Source: Candidatus Omnitrophota bacterium
GTDB lineage: Bacteria > Omnitrophota > Gorgyraeia > Tantalellales > Tantalellaceae
Assembly: GCA_015231405.1 (NCBI GenBank)
Contig: JADGBR010000036.1
Location: 1-35,097 of the forward strand
Direction: 5' to 3'
Length of the DNA: 35,097 bases
Position numbers and translations under genes: made by a program. The notes beneath the pieces were generated by a model. It made no database searches, was not told the DNA's origin, and saw only the letters and a program-made list of their open reading frames with translations. Shown in pieces: positions 1 through 9,500 of this stretch. How positions within the stretch are numbered: position 1 is the first letter of the stretch; each line of letters opens with the position of its first letter.

Positions 1-12
1 CGACCCCGTCAG

Positions 13-687
13 TTATGAAACAAATCCGGGTACCCCTTTACGCCTAGGCACCCATCTGCCGGCTTTCTTGCATAATTTTCGTTTAAACTCATCACTACCT
101 ATTATCTCTCGGAATAAACCTTCTTGCCTTGTTTGAAAATTTTCCATTAGAAAATTCAGATATTTTTCTCTTCGTTCTTCGACCGTTTTACCAAATTCGT
201 GGTAATTTCGATCCTCAGTTATAAGTTCATCCGGTTTGCCCAAAATATAATATCCCGCGCTGCTATGCTTGTAATCTTCCGGGCTTTCTACATTCCCAGC
301 ACGCACCGGATTCATTTCTATATATCCTCCGCAGATGATCGAATATTCATTGCTTTCTATAGGCTTCGACGCGAACCTTCCTTGCCATAAATATCCCGAT
401 GTTTTATATTTCCGGTGATAATAGTTTGTATAGCCACGATTAACCCCTCCGATAATAGAAGACATTTTCTCCGGCTCCGGAAATTCTGCTTCGATATGGT
501 AATGATTCCCCATCGTCGAATAATGAAATATCAGTAAATTGCCATTTTTCACATCCCTCATCATTAACTCTTTGTATTTGTAATGATCTTCCTCATCGTG
601 AAATATTTTGAGCTTTCTGTTCCCCCTGTTGTATATGTGGTACATAATCTCATCTTTCAACTGATGATACCTGGCCAATGTCGGCAT
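13..687 (-). CDS. REP-associated tyrosine transposase (RAYT, IS200-like Y1/HUH nuclease)
   Basis: Single-strand DNA nuclease/transposase of the Y1 (IS200-like) family. The start at 687 is chosen because AGGAGG lies just upstream; a longer reading to 756 has no ribosome site. Counted from 687 (224 residues), the HUH motif is H62-x-H64 (MGNHYHIEAE), followed by the typical RAYT stretch SGYLWQGRF and a helix ending YIEMNPVRAG. Candidate catalytic tyrosines are Y115 and Y122. RAYTs are single-copy, domesticated-looking transposases that act on palindromic REP sequences. No flanking insertion-sequence ends were found. The gene is visibly more AT-rich than the genes to its right, consistent with horizontal origin. 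The hairpins near 28.3 kb and 30.9 kb are possible substrates, which is only a suggestion. Confidence 0.92.
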   Translation of the reverse strand: MPTLARYHQLKDEIMYHIYNRGNRKLKIFHDEEDHYKYKELMMRDVKNGNLLIFHYSTMGNHYHIEAEFPEPEKMSSIIGGVNRGYTNYYHRKYKTSGYLWQGRFASKPIESNEYSIICGGYIEMNPVRAGNVESPEDYKHSSAGYYILGKPDELITEDRNYHEFGKTVEERREKYLNFLMENFQTRQEGLFREIIGSDEFKRKLCKKAGRWVPRRKGVPGFVS

Positions 688-881
688 AAACCCTCCTTCT
701 GATCTATATACACACCTACATATATATAGACACCAAAAATGGAGATTATGTTTCAACTTTTTTTATTATTATTTTACATGGCATTGTGGAAGCGATTACT
801 TGCCCGGATTTGTTTTGGAAGTGATTGTTTTATAGATGGTTATACACACTGTCTGCGTGCGAGAGAATTCGCATACATCGG

Positions 882-2819
882 TTATTTTGTATGCGTGGAG
901 TTCAGGAGGCCGCCGGATCTTATTATGTCTTTTTGGCGGGGGGTGAGGTCGTATCTCATTTTTACGGTATTATTCCTAGTTTTGTTCTCGGCTATTATCG
1001 GCTCGTTATTGTCGAGTCGCGCCGAGATGTCTGAGATGAGGATGATGTCGCCCCGGTCGAGCCTGTCGTAGTCGCCGGCGTCTTCGAAAAATAGCGGTAG
1101 TATGCCGAAATTGACGAGGTTCGCGGCGTGGATGCGCTCGAAAGACTTGGCGAGGACGGCTTTTACGCCTAGGTACATGGGGCATAGCGCGGCGTGTTCC
1201 CTGCTCGAACCCTGTCCGTAACTTTCTCCTGCCAGGATGAAGACGGCTTTACTTGAATCGCGCAAGGCCTCCGCCCGTTTCGAGAACCCGGGGTCAACGT
1301 CCTCGAAGACGTATTCGGAATATTTTTTTATGTTCGAACGGTACTTAAGCCTCACACCCGCCGGCATTATATGATCCGTCGTGATCTTATCCCCGACCTT
1401 TATCGCGATCTCCCCGGACATGCGGTCCATGAGAAGCGCCGGACGCGGCGGCTCACCGATATTAGGCCCGCGGATGATGTCCACGGTTTTAGCGCTTGAA
1501 AGAGGAGAGGTTATCATGCTGTCGTCGATATCGAATTTTTCGGTCAAGGGTATCTCCCGGAACGTCTTTGGATCCTGCGTCAAGGGGTCCACGACCTTTC
1601 CCTCTATCGCTGAGAGAGCGGCCGTTTCGGGAGAGACGAGATAAACCCCAGCGTCCTTCGTCCCGGAGCGGCCCTCAAAATTCCTGTTATTCGTCCTCAA
1701 AGACACCGCGCCCGTATGGGGCGCTAAACTGTTCCCGATACAGAACCCGCACGCCGACTCGAGTATCCTGGCTCCGGCAAGTATCATCGCGGAAAGCGCG
1801 CCGCTGTCGACTATCATAGATAATACCTGTCGCGAACCCGGCGCGACGGCGAGCGATGTTCCCGCAGCTATCTTCTTTCCTTTCAGTATATTACCGACGG
1901 TGATAAGGTCTTTAAGGGACGAATTTGTGCAGCTGCCGATAGCGACCTGGTCGACGGGCTTTCCGGCGATATCTTTCACAGGGACAACGTTCCCGGGAGA
2001 ATGCGGCAGCGCTACCATAGGAACCACCGACGAAAGATCGATATTTATAGTACGGTCATAAGCGGCGTCATTATCCGCCGAAAGCTCTTTGAAAACCGAC
2101 TCGCGTCCCTGGGCGCGGAGAAACCCCATGGTGATCTTATCTGAAGGAAAAACGCTGGTCGTAACCCCCGTTTCAGCTCCCATGTTGGTAATGGTCGCGC
2201 GCTCGGGGACCGAAAGCGTCGAAACGCCTTCCCCGGCGTACTCAAGCACCTTATTGACGTTGCCCTTAGTTGAAAGGATGCCTAATACCGTAAGTATGAT
2301 ATCTTTAGCCGCTACGCCCGGCCTTAATTTCCCCGAAAGGACGACCTTGATGACTTGCGGCGCGATGAGATGGAACGCTCCGCCTCCCATAGCTACCGCC
2401 ACGTCGAGCCCGCCGGCGCCGATCGCGATCATACCTATCCCCCCGCATGTCGGGGTATGGCTGTCGCTTCCGAGCAGCGTTTTCCCGGGTGCCGCGAACC
2501 GTTCCAGATGGACCTGGTGGCAAATCCCGTTCCCCGGCCGCGAAAAGTGGACACCGTATTTCGCCGCCGCGGTCTCCAGGTACCTGTGGTCATCAGCGTT
2601 CTCGAATCCCTGCTGGATGGTATTATGGTCTACATAGCTGACTGAAACTTCAGTTCTTACTCTGGGGACGCCCATGGACTCGAACTGAAGGAACGCCATC
2701 GTTCCTGTTGCGTCCTGTGTCAGCGTATGGTCTATCCTCAAGCCTATCTCTCTGCCAGGTACCAGCTCACCCGAAACAAGATGGCTATCCAGTATTTTAT
2801 AGGTCAGACTTTTACGCAT
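882..2819 (-). CDS. Aconitate hydratase, Aquifex-type
   Basis: Interconverts citrate and isocitrate with a [4Fe-4S] cluster in the cytoplasm. Cluster cysteines, counted from the chosen start, are C297 (GSCTNSS), C357 and C360 (SACGFCIG). The N-terminal IDHTLTQDATGTMA and C-terminal swivel-domain motif GQGSSREHAA are typical, and 645 residues matches the compact aconitase type rather than AcnA or AcnB (about 890). The start at 2819 has GAGGAG seven bases upstream. An alternative ATG at 2840 overlaps the thiolase stop as ATGA but has a poor ribosome site. It is the last gene of the operon with the thiolase and the Re-citrate-synthase-like enzyme, which would supply its citrate. A homoaconitase role cannot be excluded. 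An 8-bp hairpin at 870-895 contains the stop codon but has no T-run. Confidence 0.95.
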   Translation of the reverse strand: MRKSLTYKILDSHLVSGELVPGREIGLRIDHTLTQDATGTMAFLQFESMGVPRVRTEVSVSYVDHNTIQQGFENADDHRYLETAAAKYGVHFSRPGNGICHQVHLERFAAPGKTLLGSDSHTPTCGGIGMIAIGAGGLDVAVAMGGGAFHLIAPQVIKVVLSGKLRPGVAAKDIILTVLGILSTKGNVNKVLEYAGEGVSTLSVPERATITNMGAETGVTTSVFPSDKITMGFLRAQGRESVFKELSADNDAAYDRTINIDLSSVVPMVALPHSPGNVVPVKDIAGKPVDQVAIGSCTNSSLKDLITVGNILKGKKIAAGTSLAVAPGSRQVLSMIVDSGALSAMILAGARILESACGFCIGNSLAPHTGAVSLRTNNRNFEGRSGTKDAGVYLVSPETAALSAIEGKVVDPLTQDPKTFREIPLTEKFDIDDSMITSPLSSAKTVDIIRGPNIGEPPRPALLMDRMSGEIAIKVGDKITTDHIMPAGVRLKYRSNIKKYSEYVFEDVDPGFSKRAEALRDSSKAVFILAGESYGQGSSREHAALCPMYLGVKAVLAKSFERIHAANLVNFGILPLFFEDAGDYDRLDRGDIILISDISARLDNNEPIIAENKTRNNTVKMRYDLTPRQKDIIRSGGLLNSTHTK

Positions 2820-2836
2820 GGGGATACTCCTCACAG

Positions 2837-4003
2837 TCATAACATCTCTACCGCTAAAGAAACGGCCGAACCGCCGCCGAGACAAATACTTGTCAAGCCG
2901 ACTTTTTTCTCAAGCTTCTTGAGCGCGCCAAGCAAAGTGACGAGGCCTCGCGCGCCTGAAGCGCCCAGAGGATGGCCGAAAGCTATCGTTCCGCCGAAAA
3001 CGTTAACTTTGGAATGGTCGAGCGCCAGTTCCCGGAGCGTCAAAATGGCCTGCACCGCGAATGATTCTCCTATTTCGAAAAGGTCAACGTCATTAATATC
3101 GATCGAGCTCGCCTTGAGACATTTTCTGACAGCGGCGGCGGCCCCCGTAAATGTAAGAGCGGGTTCGACACCTACCGAAGAATACCCCAGGATACGGGCC
3201 CGGGGGACAAGGTTTAATTCCTTACAGGCTTTTCCTGAAGCTATTATTAACGCGGCCGCGCCGTCGGCCGGAGACGGGGAATTGCCGGGCGTCACCGTCC
3301 CGCCCTCTCCTAAGACAGGTTTCATTCTCGCGAGCGACTCGAGCGACACCGCGGCGTGTTTTTCATCGGCGTCCAGGATCCGATCGGCGCTTATCGCTAT
3401 CGGCACGATCTCTTCTTTAAAATATCCTTTCTCCTGGGCGAGCCCAGCCCTTCTATGGCTTTCCGCCGCGTACGCGTCCTGCTCTCCCCTCGATATCTTG
3501 AACTTTTCCGCGGTACGTTCCGCTGTCCCGACCATATGCTCGCCGTTAAGGCGGCAAAAGAGGCCGTCATTGATAAGGCTGCTCTTCGCTTCGTCCTCTT
3601 TGAGCTTGCCCTCTTTCTCGTCCCATAAGAACAATGAGGGGCATTGCGACGCGCTTTCCGCCCCTCCCGCGATGATACAACCGGCGTCACCGGAGACTAT
3701 TGCCTGTGAAGCCATGATCAGGCCCTTCACTCCTGAACCGCATACCATATCCACCGTGACCCCGGGGACGCCGTGAGGGAGACCTGCCCGGATAAGCGCC
3801 TGCCTCGCGGGGTTCTGTCCCAGCCCGGCGCTTACGGCGTTCCCCAGTATCACTTCATCCACAGAGCCGCCGTCCAGTTTATTGTTTTCGAGAAGTTTTA
3901 GGATAACGGCCGAAGCGAGCTTCACCGCGGAAACATTTTTCAGGGACTTTCCCCGTCTGGCAACGGGGGTCCTTAATCCCTCTACTATGTAAACGTCTTT
4001 CAT
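2837..4003 (-). CDS. Thiolase (acetyl-CoA C-acetyltransferase family)
   Basis: Condenses or cleaves acyl-CoA thioesters, most likely the acetyl-CoA/acetoacetyl-CoA reaction. The 388 residues match degradative/biosynthetic thiolase length. Catalytic residues are visible: nucleophile C88 in DMVCGSGVKG, H344 in FGHPLGASGARG and the second catalytic C374 in CLGGGSA. The usual NEAF water-binding motif is changed to GESF (residues 312-315), so asparagine is replaced by glycine; this may alter rate or substrate. The ATG at 4003 has only a weak ribosome site (GGGA), and the gene lies 33 bp after the upstream enzyme gene, so it is probably cotranscribed. Its metabolic link to the flanking citrate-forming and aconitase genes is not clear; acetyl-CoA is the shared metabolite. 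Confidence 0.94.
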   Translation of the reverse strand: MKDVYIVEGLRTPVARRGKSLKNVSAVKLASAVILKLLENNKLDGGSVDEVILGNAVSAGLGQNPARQALIRAGLPHGVPGVTVDMVCGSGVKGLIMASQAIVSGDAGCIIAGGAESASQCPSLFLWDEKEGKLKEDEAKSSLINDGLFCRLNGEHMVGTAERTAEKFKISRGEQDAYAAESHRRAGLAQEKGYFKEEIVPIAISADRILDADEKHAAVSLESLARMKPVLGEGGTVTPGNSPSPADGAAALIIASGKACKELNLVPRARILGYSSVGVEPALTFTGAAAAVRKCLKASSIDINDVDLFEIGESFAVQAILTLRELALDHSKVNVFGGTIAFGHPLGASGARGLVTLLGALKKLEKKVGLTSICLGGGSAVSLAVEML

Positions 4004-4036
4004 ATGTTTTCCCGGATAGCCGGGGTGAGAAGACTG

Positions 4037-5797
4037 TTAGATCAGGTCGTCAAATTTGATATCTATTCCTAAAACACCGAGGATATTTTTCTTCGCGTCA
4101 AGGATCGGCGCCGAAACGGTTATGCAGAGGAGCCCCGTGACCTTGGAAGTATAGAGATCGCTGAAGTATATCACCTTGTGTTTCGCCGCTTCGATGAACC
4201 AGGGCCGGTCGGAGAAATCACCGAACTCGGCCAATTTTTTCTTATACAATTCGACGTCGTTCTTCTGGGTGATGTTCTTCGTTATCTTATTCCCTTCTTT
4301 GTCCGTAGTATAGATAAGCCTGATGAAAGGGTTATCATCCATTATTTTTTCGAAGAAGGACTCCTGTTTCGCCGGGTCCATCGAAACGACATCCGGCTCT
4401 TTCACCATATCAAGGACGATATGGTACGCCAGATCTTTCGCCTTGGCCTTCAAGCCTTCAAGCTCCGAAATGAATAATTCCGGAAGATATTTTTTTGTGA
4501 GCTCTACCATCTCATGGTCCGAGATGCTCGTTATTCTGTTGCTCTTGTATTCGTTAGTGACCCACTCGCTGATCTTCTCGGCGCCGTGATTCTGCTTATC
4601 GATCTTTTTATCGCCCTTAAGGTCGAAAAAGGTGTTTACCCAGAAAACTACGCCGGCTAACCCTGACTTATCCGTTATCCCTACCCCCATGGGCCGGTTC
4701 AACAGCTTCTTGGTATCGAATATATTATAGATCATCTCGTTCTTCATCCCGCCGTCGGCGTGTATACCGGCGCGGGTGACATTGAAGTCGTCTCCCACGA
4801 ACGGATAATTCTTGGCTATGGGTTCCTTGAGCAGCTTTTTGAAATAGTCGCCGATCTCGGTGATAACCGTGGTGTCAACGCCGTTAAACTCCCCTTTCAG
4901 TGAGGCATATTCGATGATCAGGGCTTCTATGGGCGGGTTTCCCGTACGTTCACCGAAGCCCAGAATAGCCCCGTTGGCGGCCGAGCATCCGTACAGCCAG
5001 GCTATCTCGGCGTTAGCGAGTACTTTATGGAAATCGTTATGTCCGTGCCACTCGAGGCATTCCGAAGGCACGCCCCCTTCGTCGATGAGTCCACGTATAA
5101 GCTTCGGAACTCCACGGGGCAGTTTAGCGTTCGGATGCGGAACTCCGTAGCCCAAAGTATCGCAGGCCCTTACCTTAATAGGTATCTTGCTGTCGGCCGA
5201 CCGTTTCATAAGCGCCTGAACGAACGGTATGACAAAACCGTAGAAATCCGCGCGCGTTATATCCTCCAGATGACAACGGGGTATGATCCCTTCCGCCAAA
5301 GCGGCGTCCACTACGCCCAGGTATTCATCCATGGCCTGTTTCCGGGTCTTATTGAGCTTGAGAAAAATATGGTAATCCGAGGCGGACGTCAATATCCCCG
5401 TCTCTTTAAGCCCCAGCTGTTTCACGAGTTTGAAATCCTCTTTCTTCGCCCGTATCCAGCCGGTTATTTCGGGGAACTTTAATCCTAAGTTTCGGCATGC
5501 TTCCACCGCTTCCTTGTCTTTATCACTGTACAGGAAGAACTCCGTCTGCCTTATTACCCCGTTGGGTCCGCCTAGCCTGCTCAAAAGTTTAAAAAGATCG
5601 ACTATCTGTTCCACAGTGTAAGGCGGGCGGGCCTGCTGGCCGTCGCGGAAAGTAGTGCAGGTGATCCAGAAATCCTTAAGCGGTTTAAATTCCGCGCCTT
5701 TTTCATCAAAAGCGGTCCTGGGGATCATATCGTACCTGAAATCCCCGGGGTACAGCTCAGGTTCTTTTACATCGATAAGCGGATAAATTTTTCCCAT
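4037..5797 (-). CDS. Re-citrate/homocitrate synthase-like HMGL enzyme fused to a C-terminal Cache domain
   Basis: Claisen-condensing TIM-barrel enzyme of the IPMS/homocitrate/Re-citrate synthase branch. Residues 45-400 form the barrel: TTFRDGQQA with R51/D52, the metal-binding WHGHNDF with H251 and H253, and the family signature GFGERTGN near 281-287. The sequence resembles what I recall of Re-citrate synthase relatives in anaerobes, and the aconitase in the same operon supports citrate as product; homocitrate or isopropylmalate synthesis is the alternative. Residues about 455-586 look like a Cache (PDC) sensor: DNPFIRLIYTTD, then DRPWF, YTSKVTG and finally GVLGIDI. Cache domains normally sit outside the membrane in receptors; here there is no membrane segment, so the domain is probably a cytosolic ligand-binding regulator. 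The start has AAGGAG five bases upstream, and the gene has its own sigma-70 promoter. Confidence 0.93.
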   Translation of the reverse strand: MGKIYPLIDVKEPELYPGDFRYDMIPRTAFDEKGAEFKPLKDFWITCTTFRDGQQARPPYTVEQIVDLFKLLSRLGGPNGVIRQTEFFLYSDKDKEAVEACRNLGLKFPEITGWIRAKKEDFKLVKQLGLKETGILTSASDYHIFLKLNKTRKQAMDEYLGVVDAALAEGIIPRCHLEDITRADFYGFVIPFVQALMKRSADSKIPIKVRACDTLGYGVPHPNAKLPRGVPKLIRGLIDEGGVPSECLEWHGHNDFHKVLANAEIAWLYGCSAANGAILGFGERTGNPPIEALIIEYASLKGEFNGVDTTVITEIGDYFKKLLKEPIAKNYPFVGDDFNVTRAGIHADGGMKNEMIYNIFDTKKLLNRPMGVGITDKSGLAGVVFWVNTFFDLKGDKKIDKQNHGAEKISEWVTNEYKSNRITSISDHEMVELTKKYLPELFISELEGLKAKAKDLAYHIVLDMVKEPDVVSMDPAKQESFFEKIMDDNPFIRLIYTTDKEGNKITKNITQKNDVELYKKKLAEFGDFSDRPWFIEAAKHKVIYFSDLYTSKVTGLLCITVSAPILDAKKNILGVLGIDIKFDDLI

Positions 5798-5854
5798 TAG
5801 TCTCCTTTTCGCTCAAAACAGCGACCTTCCCCGATGATTATTTTGGGTCTTTTC

Positions 5855-5882
5855 AGTATACTTATCAAATTAGCGAAGTCAA
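5855..5882 (-). promoter_or_regulatory. Sigma-70-type promoter of the citrate-synthase/thiolase/aconitase operon
   Basis: Read on the minus strand, TTGACT (5877-5882) and TATACT (5855-5860) are separated by 16 bp. The predicted start of transcription near 5848 gives a leader of about 50 nt before the ATG at 5797. It lies in the gap after the response regulator gene, so it starts a separate transcript. Confidence 0.75.
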
Positions 5883-5950
5883 CTAAAATCACTTGCAGCA
5901 GTGTTAATCCGATAAATAGCCTGTGGTAAGAAGTAATGCCGCGAATGGCC

Positions 5951-6331
5951 TCAGGCCTCGATACCCAAAGCGCCCTTGACCTGTTTCATGAGAGTTGTTA
6001 TGGAGTAGGGTTTCGTAAGATAAGAGTAAACACCGAGCCTGCTGATATATTCTACCTCGAACGGCTCATCTTTGGCGGAAAGAACTATGACGGGTATCCC
6101 CCTGGTATCGTCGCTTTTTTTGAGTAAAGACAGCAGGTCGCGACCATCAAGTTCCGGCATGGTTATATCCATGACTACAAGATCGGGATTTTCGCGCTTT
6201 ATTACGCACATCCCGTCTTTGCCGTTATAGGCGAAACTTACATCGAACCCCCTGGGTTCCAAAAACGACTTGAGAGCCCCCACAAGGTCTTTCTCGTCGT
6301 CGATAAGCGTTATTTTAAATATCTTATCCAT
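5951..6331 (-). CDS. Single-domain response regulator (CheY-like receiver)
   Basis: A 126-residue receiver domain with no output domain. The acidic pair D11/D12 (IDDE), phospho-acceptor D55 (VVMDITMP), switch residue S85 (VLSAKD) and K107 (TKPYS) are all present, so it should be phosphorylated and signal by protein contact. Its start codon overlaps the stop of the 50-residue membrane peptide gene by one base (TAATG) and has no ribosome site of its own, so translation is probably coupled. No histidine kinase is encoded in the window, making it an orphan here. The operon promoter at 5855-5882 lies just downstream and separates it from the metabolic genes. Confidence 0.94.
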   Translation of the reverse strand: MDKIFKITLIDDEKDLVGALKSFLEPRGFDVSFAYNGKDGMCVIKRENPDLVVMDITMPELDGRDLLSLLKKSDDTRGIPVIVLSAKDEPFEVEYISRLGVYSYLTKPYSITTLMKQVKGALGIEA

Positions 6332-6483
6332 TATAATTTTGGGACTTCTTTTTTGTCACCGGACCTTTTTCCGATGAAAAAAACCAAGACCCCGCCAAGA
6401 ACGACTAGCGCGCCAACGCTAAGGATCTTGCAGAAAGGACATATCCCAACCGGCGAACATTTGCAGAATTCCCAGACATTCAT
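6331..6483 (-). CDS. Small cysteine-rich single-pass membrane protein
   Basis: A 50-residue protein, not assigned to a family. The N-terminal half has four cysteines as CKC and CPFC (a C-x-C...C-x2-C pattern that could bind a metal). It is followed by one hydrophobic segment (about residues 19-36, rich in L, V and G) and a short basic tail, GKRSGDKK. The start at 6483 is preferred because AAGGTGG lies five bases upstream; a longer reading from a TTG at 6534 would begin inside a heptamer repeat. The stop overlaps the response regulator start as TAATG, suggesting coupled translation. Membrane placement is inferred from the sequence only. It could be a metal- or redox-sensing partner of the response regulator, which is speculative. 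Confidence 0.6.
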   Translation of the reverse strand: MNVWEFCKCSPVGICPFCKILSVGALVVLGGVLVFFIGKRSGDKKEVPKL

Positions 6484-6520
6484 GTGAACCACCTTGTTCA
6501 CAATATAGTAAACCTTCTTA

Positions 6521-6541
6521 GGGGCAGGGGTCAAGGGTCAA
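6521..6541. repeat. Short 7-bp-period repeat (GGGTCAA type)
   Basis: Three heptamers on the plus strand: GGGGCAG, GGGTCAA, GGGTCAA. The same unit recurs at 21513-21614. It lies between the giant gene stop (6554) and the small membrane protein gene. Confidence 0.6.
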
Positions 6542-6553
6542 GATATTAATATT

Positions 6554-9500
6554 TTACAGCGAGCGCACTACCTCCGTCTCAGCTTTAAAGCATTCGGTGA
6601 TAACGTTGAAATCTATCTTGTTTATCGGCGGAAGCTCTATCTGGAATGTTTTACTGATGAAAAGGTCCGGGTCAGTTTTACGGGCCAGCTCCATAAGATC
6701 TTGGGCGACAAGCGGGTTATTAGTCACGACGCCGACGCTTTTCGCCCACGCATAGAACACGCCCCGGTAAGACTCGTCGGTCATCATCTTTTCAGCGGTC
6801 ACCCCGGCCCGTTTACTTGACTCGATATAGTCAGCCAAGTTAAATTTCATGAGCGCCTCGATGGCCAGCCTCCCGTAGGGGAGCGCCACCTGAAGTTTCT
6901 CGCCTTCCGGGCCGTCCTGTACGTCGTTTGTTATGATATTCAGCATGGTGCGTTTACCAAGCTCTTCTTTCAGCGTCGCGAGATCCGTGATATTGAAACT
7001 TTTGAGCTCGGCGATGAACACCCCATCGTCCCGAGAGTTAGCGGCCATGATCCCCGCTATCGCGTCAAGGGCGGCCGTCCCTATGGTGAACCTCGTCCTG
7101 TAAACTGCTTTGACATCCCCTTTATTGAGCGCTTCCAGGATCATTTTTTTCGCGTCATCGATCCCAAGCCCGAATCGCATCATAACGTTCCTTAACCCTC
7201 TTTTCGCCAGAAAAGAATCCATGGCGCTCCGTACCCCGGTCTTCAATGATCTCAAGGTCTCGTCCTCTATCCCCGTAGGTTCAAGGCCCACGACATAGGC
7301 GTCGCATTCCGTTCTTCCGTCGAACAGTTTCCCCTGAAGCGCCTTATCGATCACGCCGCCTAACTCCTTCATATCACGCTTTATCGTTTCAATCATATTC
7401 TCGGCTCCGGCGCCTTCCGGGGTTAAAGTCCCCCCGGCCTGACAATTTACAACATCACCGAAAGTGACTTGAGGACGCGGGACAGCCGCCATAGCGGGCG
7501 CGTTCCTGGATATCGCCCGTGAACGTGCCGATCCGCGTGACGATATCCTTCCATAAACGGAAGCGACGGGCACCGTAAAATTATCCCAATCCCTTCGATC
7601 ATAAGCCCTCTTTAAACTTATGCCTTGTTCGCCGTAAGAAGCCTCGGCTATACCCAGCTTCCTTAAATAATCGATGTAAAACGAAGTTGATCCGTTTTCG
7701 GCCGGTATGGTCGCTTCGGATAAACCGCCAGCGAAAATTTCCGTAAAAAAGACATCCATGAGAAACGTCCCTATGCCTTTGCCCTTTTCATCGTTCATAA
7801 CTCCTAACTGACTCAGATTACCGCTTCTGTTCGTCGAGGACATCCTGAACATCCCTTTAATATCTCCCCCTTCGGTCACATACAAAAAAATCCTTTCGGG
7901 ATTGTTACCGCCCAGGGTTTTAAAAGTACTCATCATTTCCGATACCATCCTGTCAATCGAGTTAAGATTAAGCCACGGCTTGATCAGCGCGACCTGCTTC
8001 GCGAGAACGGCAATCGTTTCTTCGTCGTTCTTTAACAGATCGACCAGGGTTTTAGCGTTAATCGCGGCTCCCCCTCCCGGACGGATATACGCGGCGCCTG
8101 TCGCGTACAAAGAGCCCGTCAGATCTTTAAGGGTTCCGAGAGAGCGCTCATCGGATATCGCCGGAACGGCCAAAGCGGGTGCCGGGGTCCTACGCACTGC
8201 CAGTGGTTTCCCGACCGGAATTTTCGTTTTATCTAAAGCCTCTCCCTTAAGAGTGACGACAGGGTCTATGCCCAGCCGGTGCAGGTTGACCAGAAATTCA
8301 GGCGACTCATAGGATATGGAAAACTGCCGCGCCGCCTGTTTACTAACGGTCCATAGATGCATACGTATAAGGAGTAGCGTCGTTCTTTCCAGACGGGTAA
8401 GCTCCATACCCAGCGATCTTTTCGCAAAAGCGTCCGCCAGGTATTCTTCCAGACGTTTCGGGTACTTTATCCGCTGTTTCCCCAATATTTGGTGCAGAAG
8501 CTCGTGAGCGTGCACAAAACCCGTCACCTTATGCCTGTCCTTCCTTGTATCCAGTCCGGGCGCGATCAACGCGACAACTTTCTTTGCCGAGGCGACATCA
8601 ATGGTTATCTCATCCGTACGCGGGTCATATCTGCCGTATTCGACACCGCCGCGCTCAAGCTGTTTGGTCCGGGCTTCCTCCTCGGCCCCCGGCAAATATT
8701 TACCAACCTGTTTCATGACCTCTACCTCAGCCCTCGCTATCAGCCCCATCATGGCGGCGCGCTTCTCTTTATCCTGGAGGAAAGCCGCCTTAGGCAATAA
8801 CGCCGCGGCCGCTTTCAGCACGGATGGCATGCTTTTCAGATCGTTCGAATCAAGTATCGAACGCATCGCATTTATGAGCCCTACTGTCTTTTCATACACC
8901 TCGCTCTCTTCTTCCGTGTTTAGAAGGACCTTTATCTCGATCGATCTCGCATTGTCCTTTTCCATCCCTTCACGGATACTCCGAAGCGCCGAAAGAATTC
9001 CGTCGAATGTTTCGGATTCGATCGGAAGGCCTATCGCTTTTGATATCAGGGCGGCATATGTTTTATTCTTCAACAGTTCCCTGAGTTTTGCGCAAATGTC
9101 ATCCGCTATCGCCATGAATTCCCCGTCGACCGAGATAACGGCTTCGGTCAGTCTCACCTTTTTCTTCTTTTCCTCTACTTTCTTCGCGGGCTTCTCCTCA
9201 TCTATTCCTATTAAAGGAGCCGTTTCATGGACTTCGGCCGGAACGGCTTCGCGCATTATATCGCCGAAATTCCCGGCAAGCCGCTCTATTACACTGTCCA
9301 GTATGTCTCCCGCCGCGCCTATAAGCCTGAAGAGAGACATGAGCTTGTCCGGAAGGGCAACGTCCACGCGATCGAACGTCTGGAAGACCTTGAGAAGCCT
9401 TTGTATAGTGCTCCCAGCCTTGAGATCTATCCCGGAAAGCAGTTTACCAAGCGCGTCCTTGTCCAGGTCGGGCATGAACCGTTCCGCCCAACCGACGATC

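Noticed and set aside
870-895. Eight-base-pair hairpin containing the aconitase stop codon, as a terminator
   Set aside because: No T-run follows on the minus strand; the stem overlaps coding sequence.
2819-2885. Longer aconitase starting at 2885 or 2840
   Set aside because: Overlaps the thiolase coding end, has a poor ribosome site, and the extension is not part of the aconitase fold.
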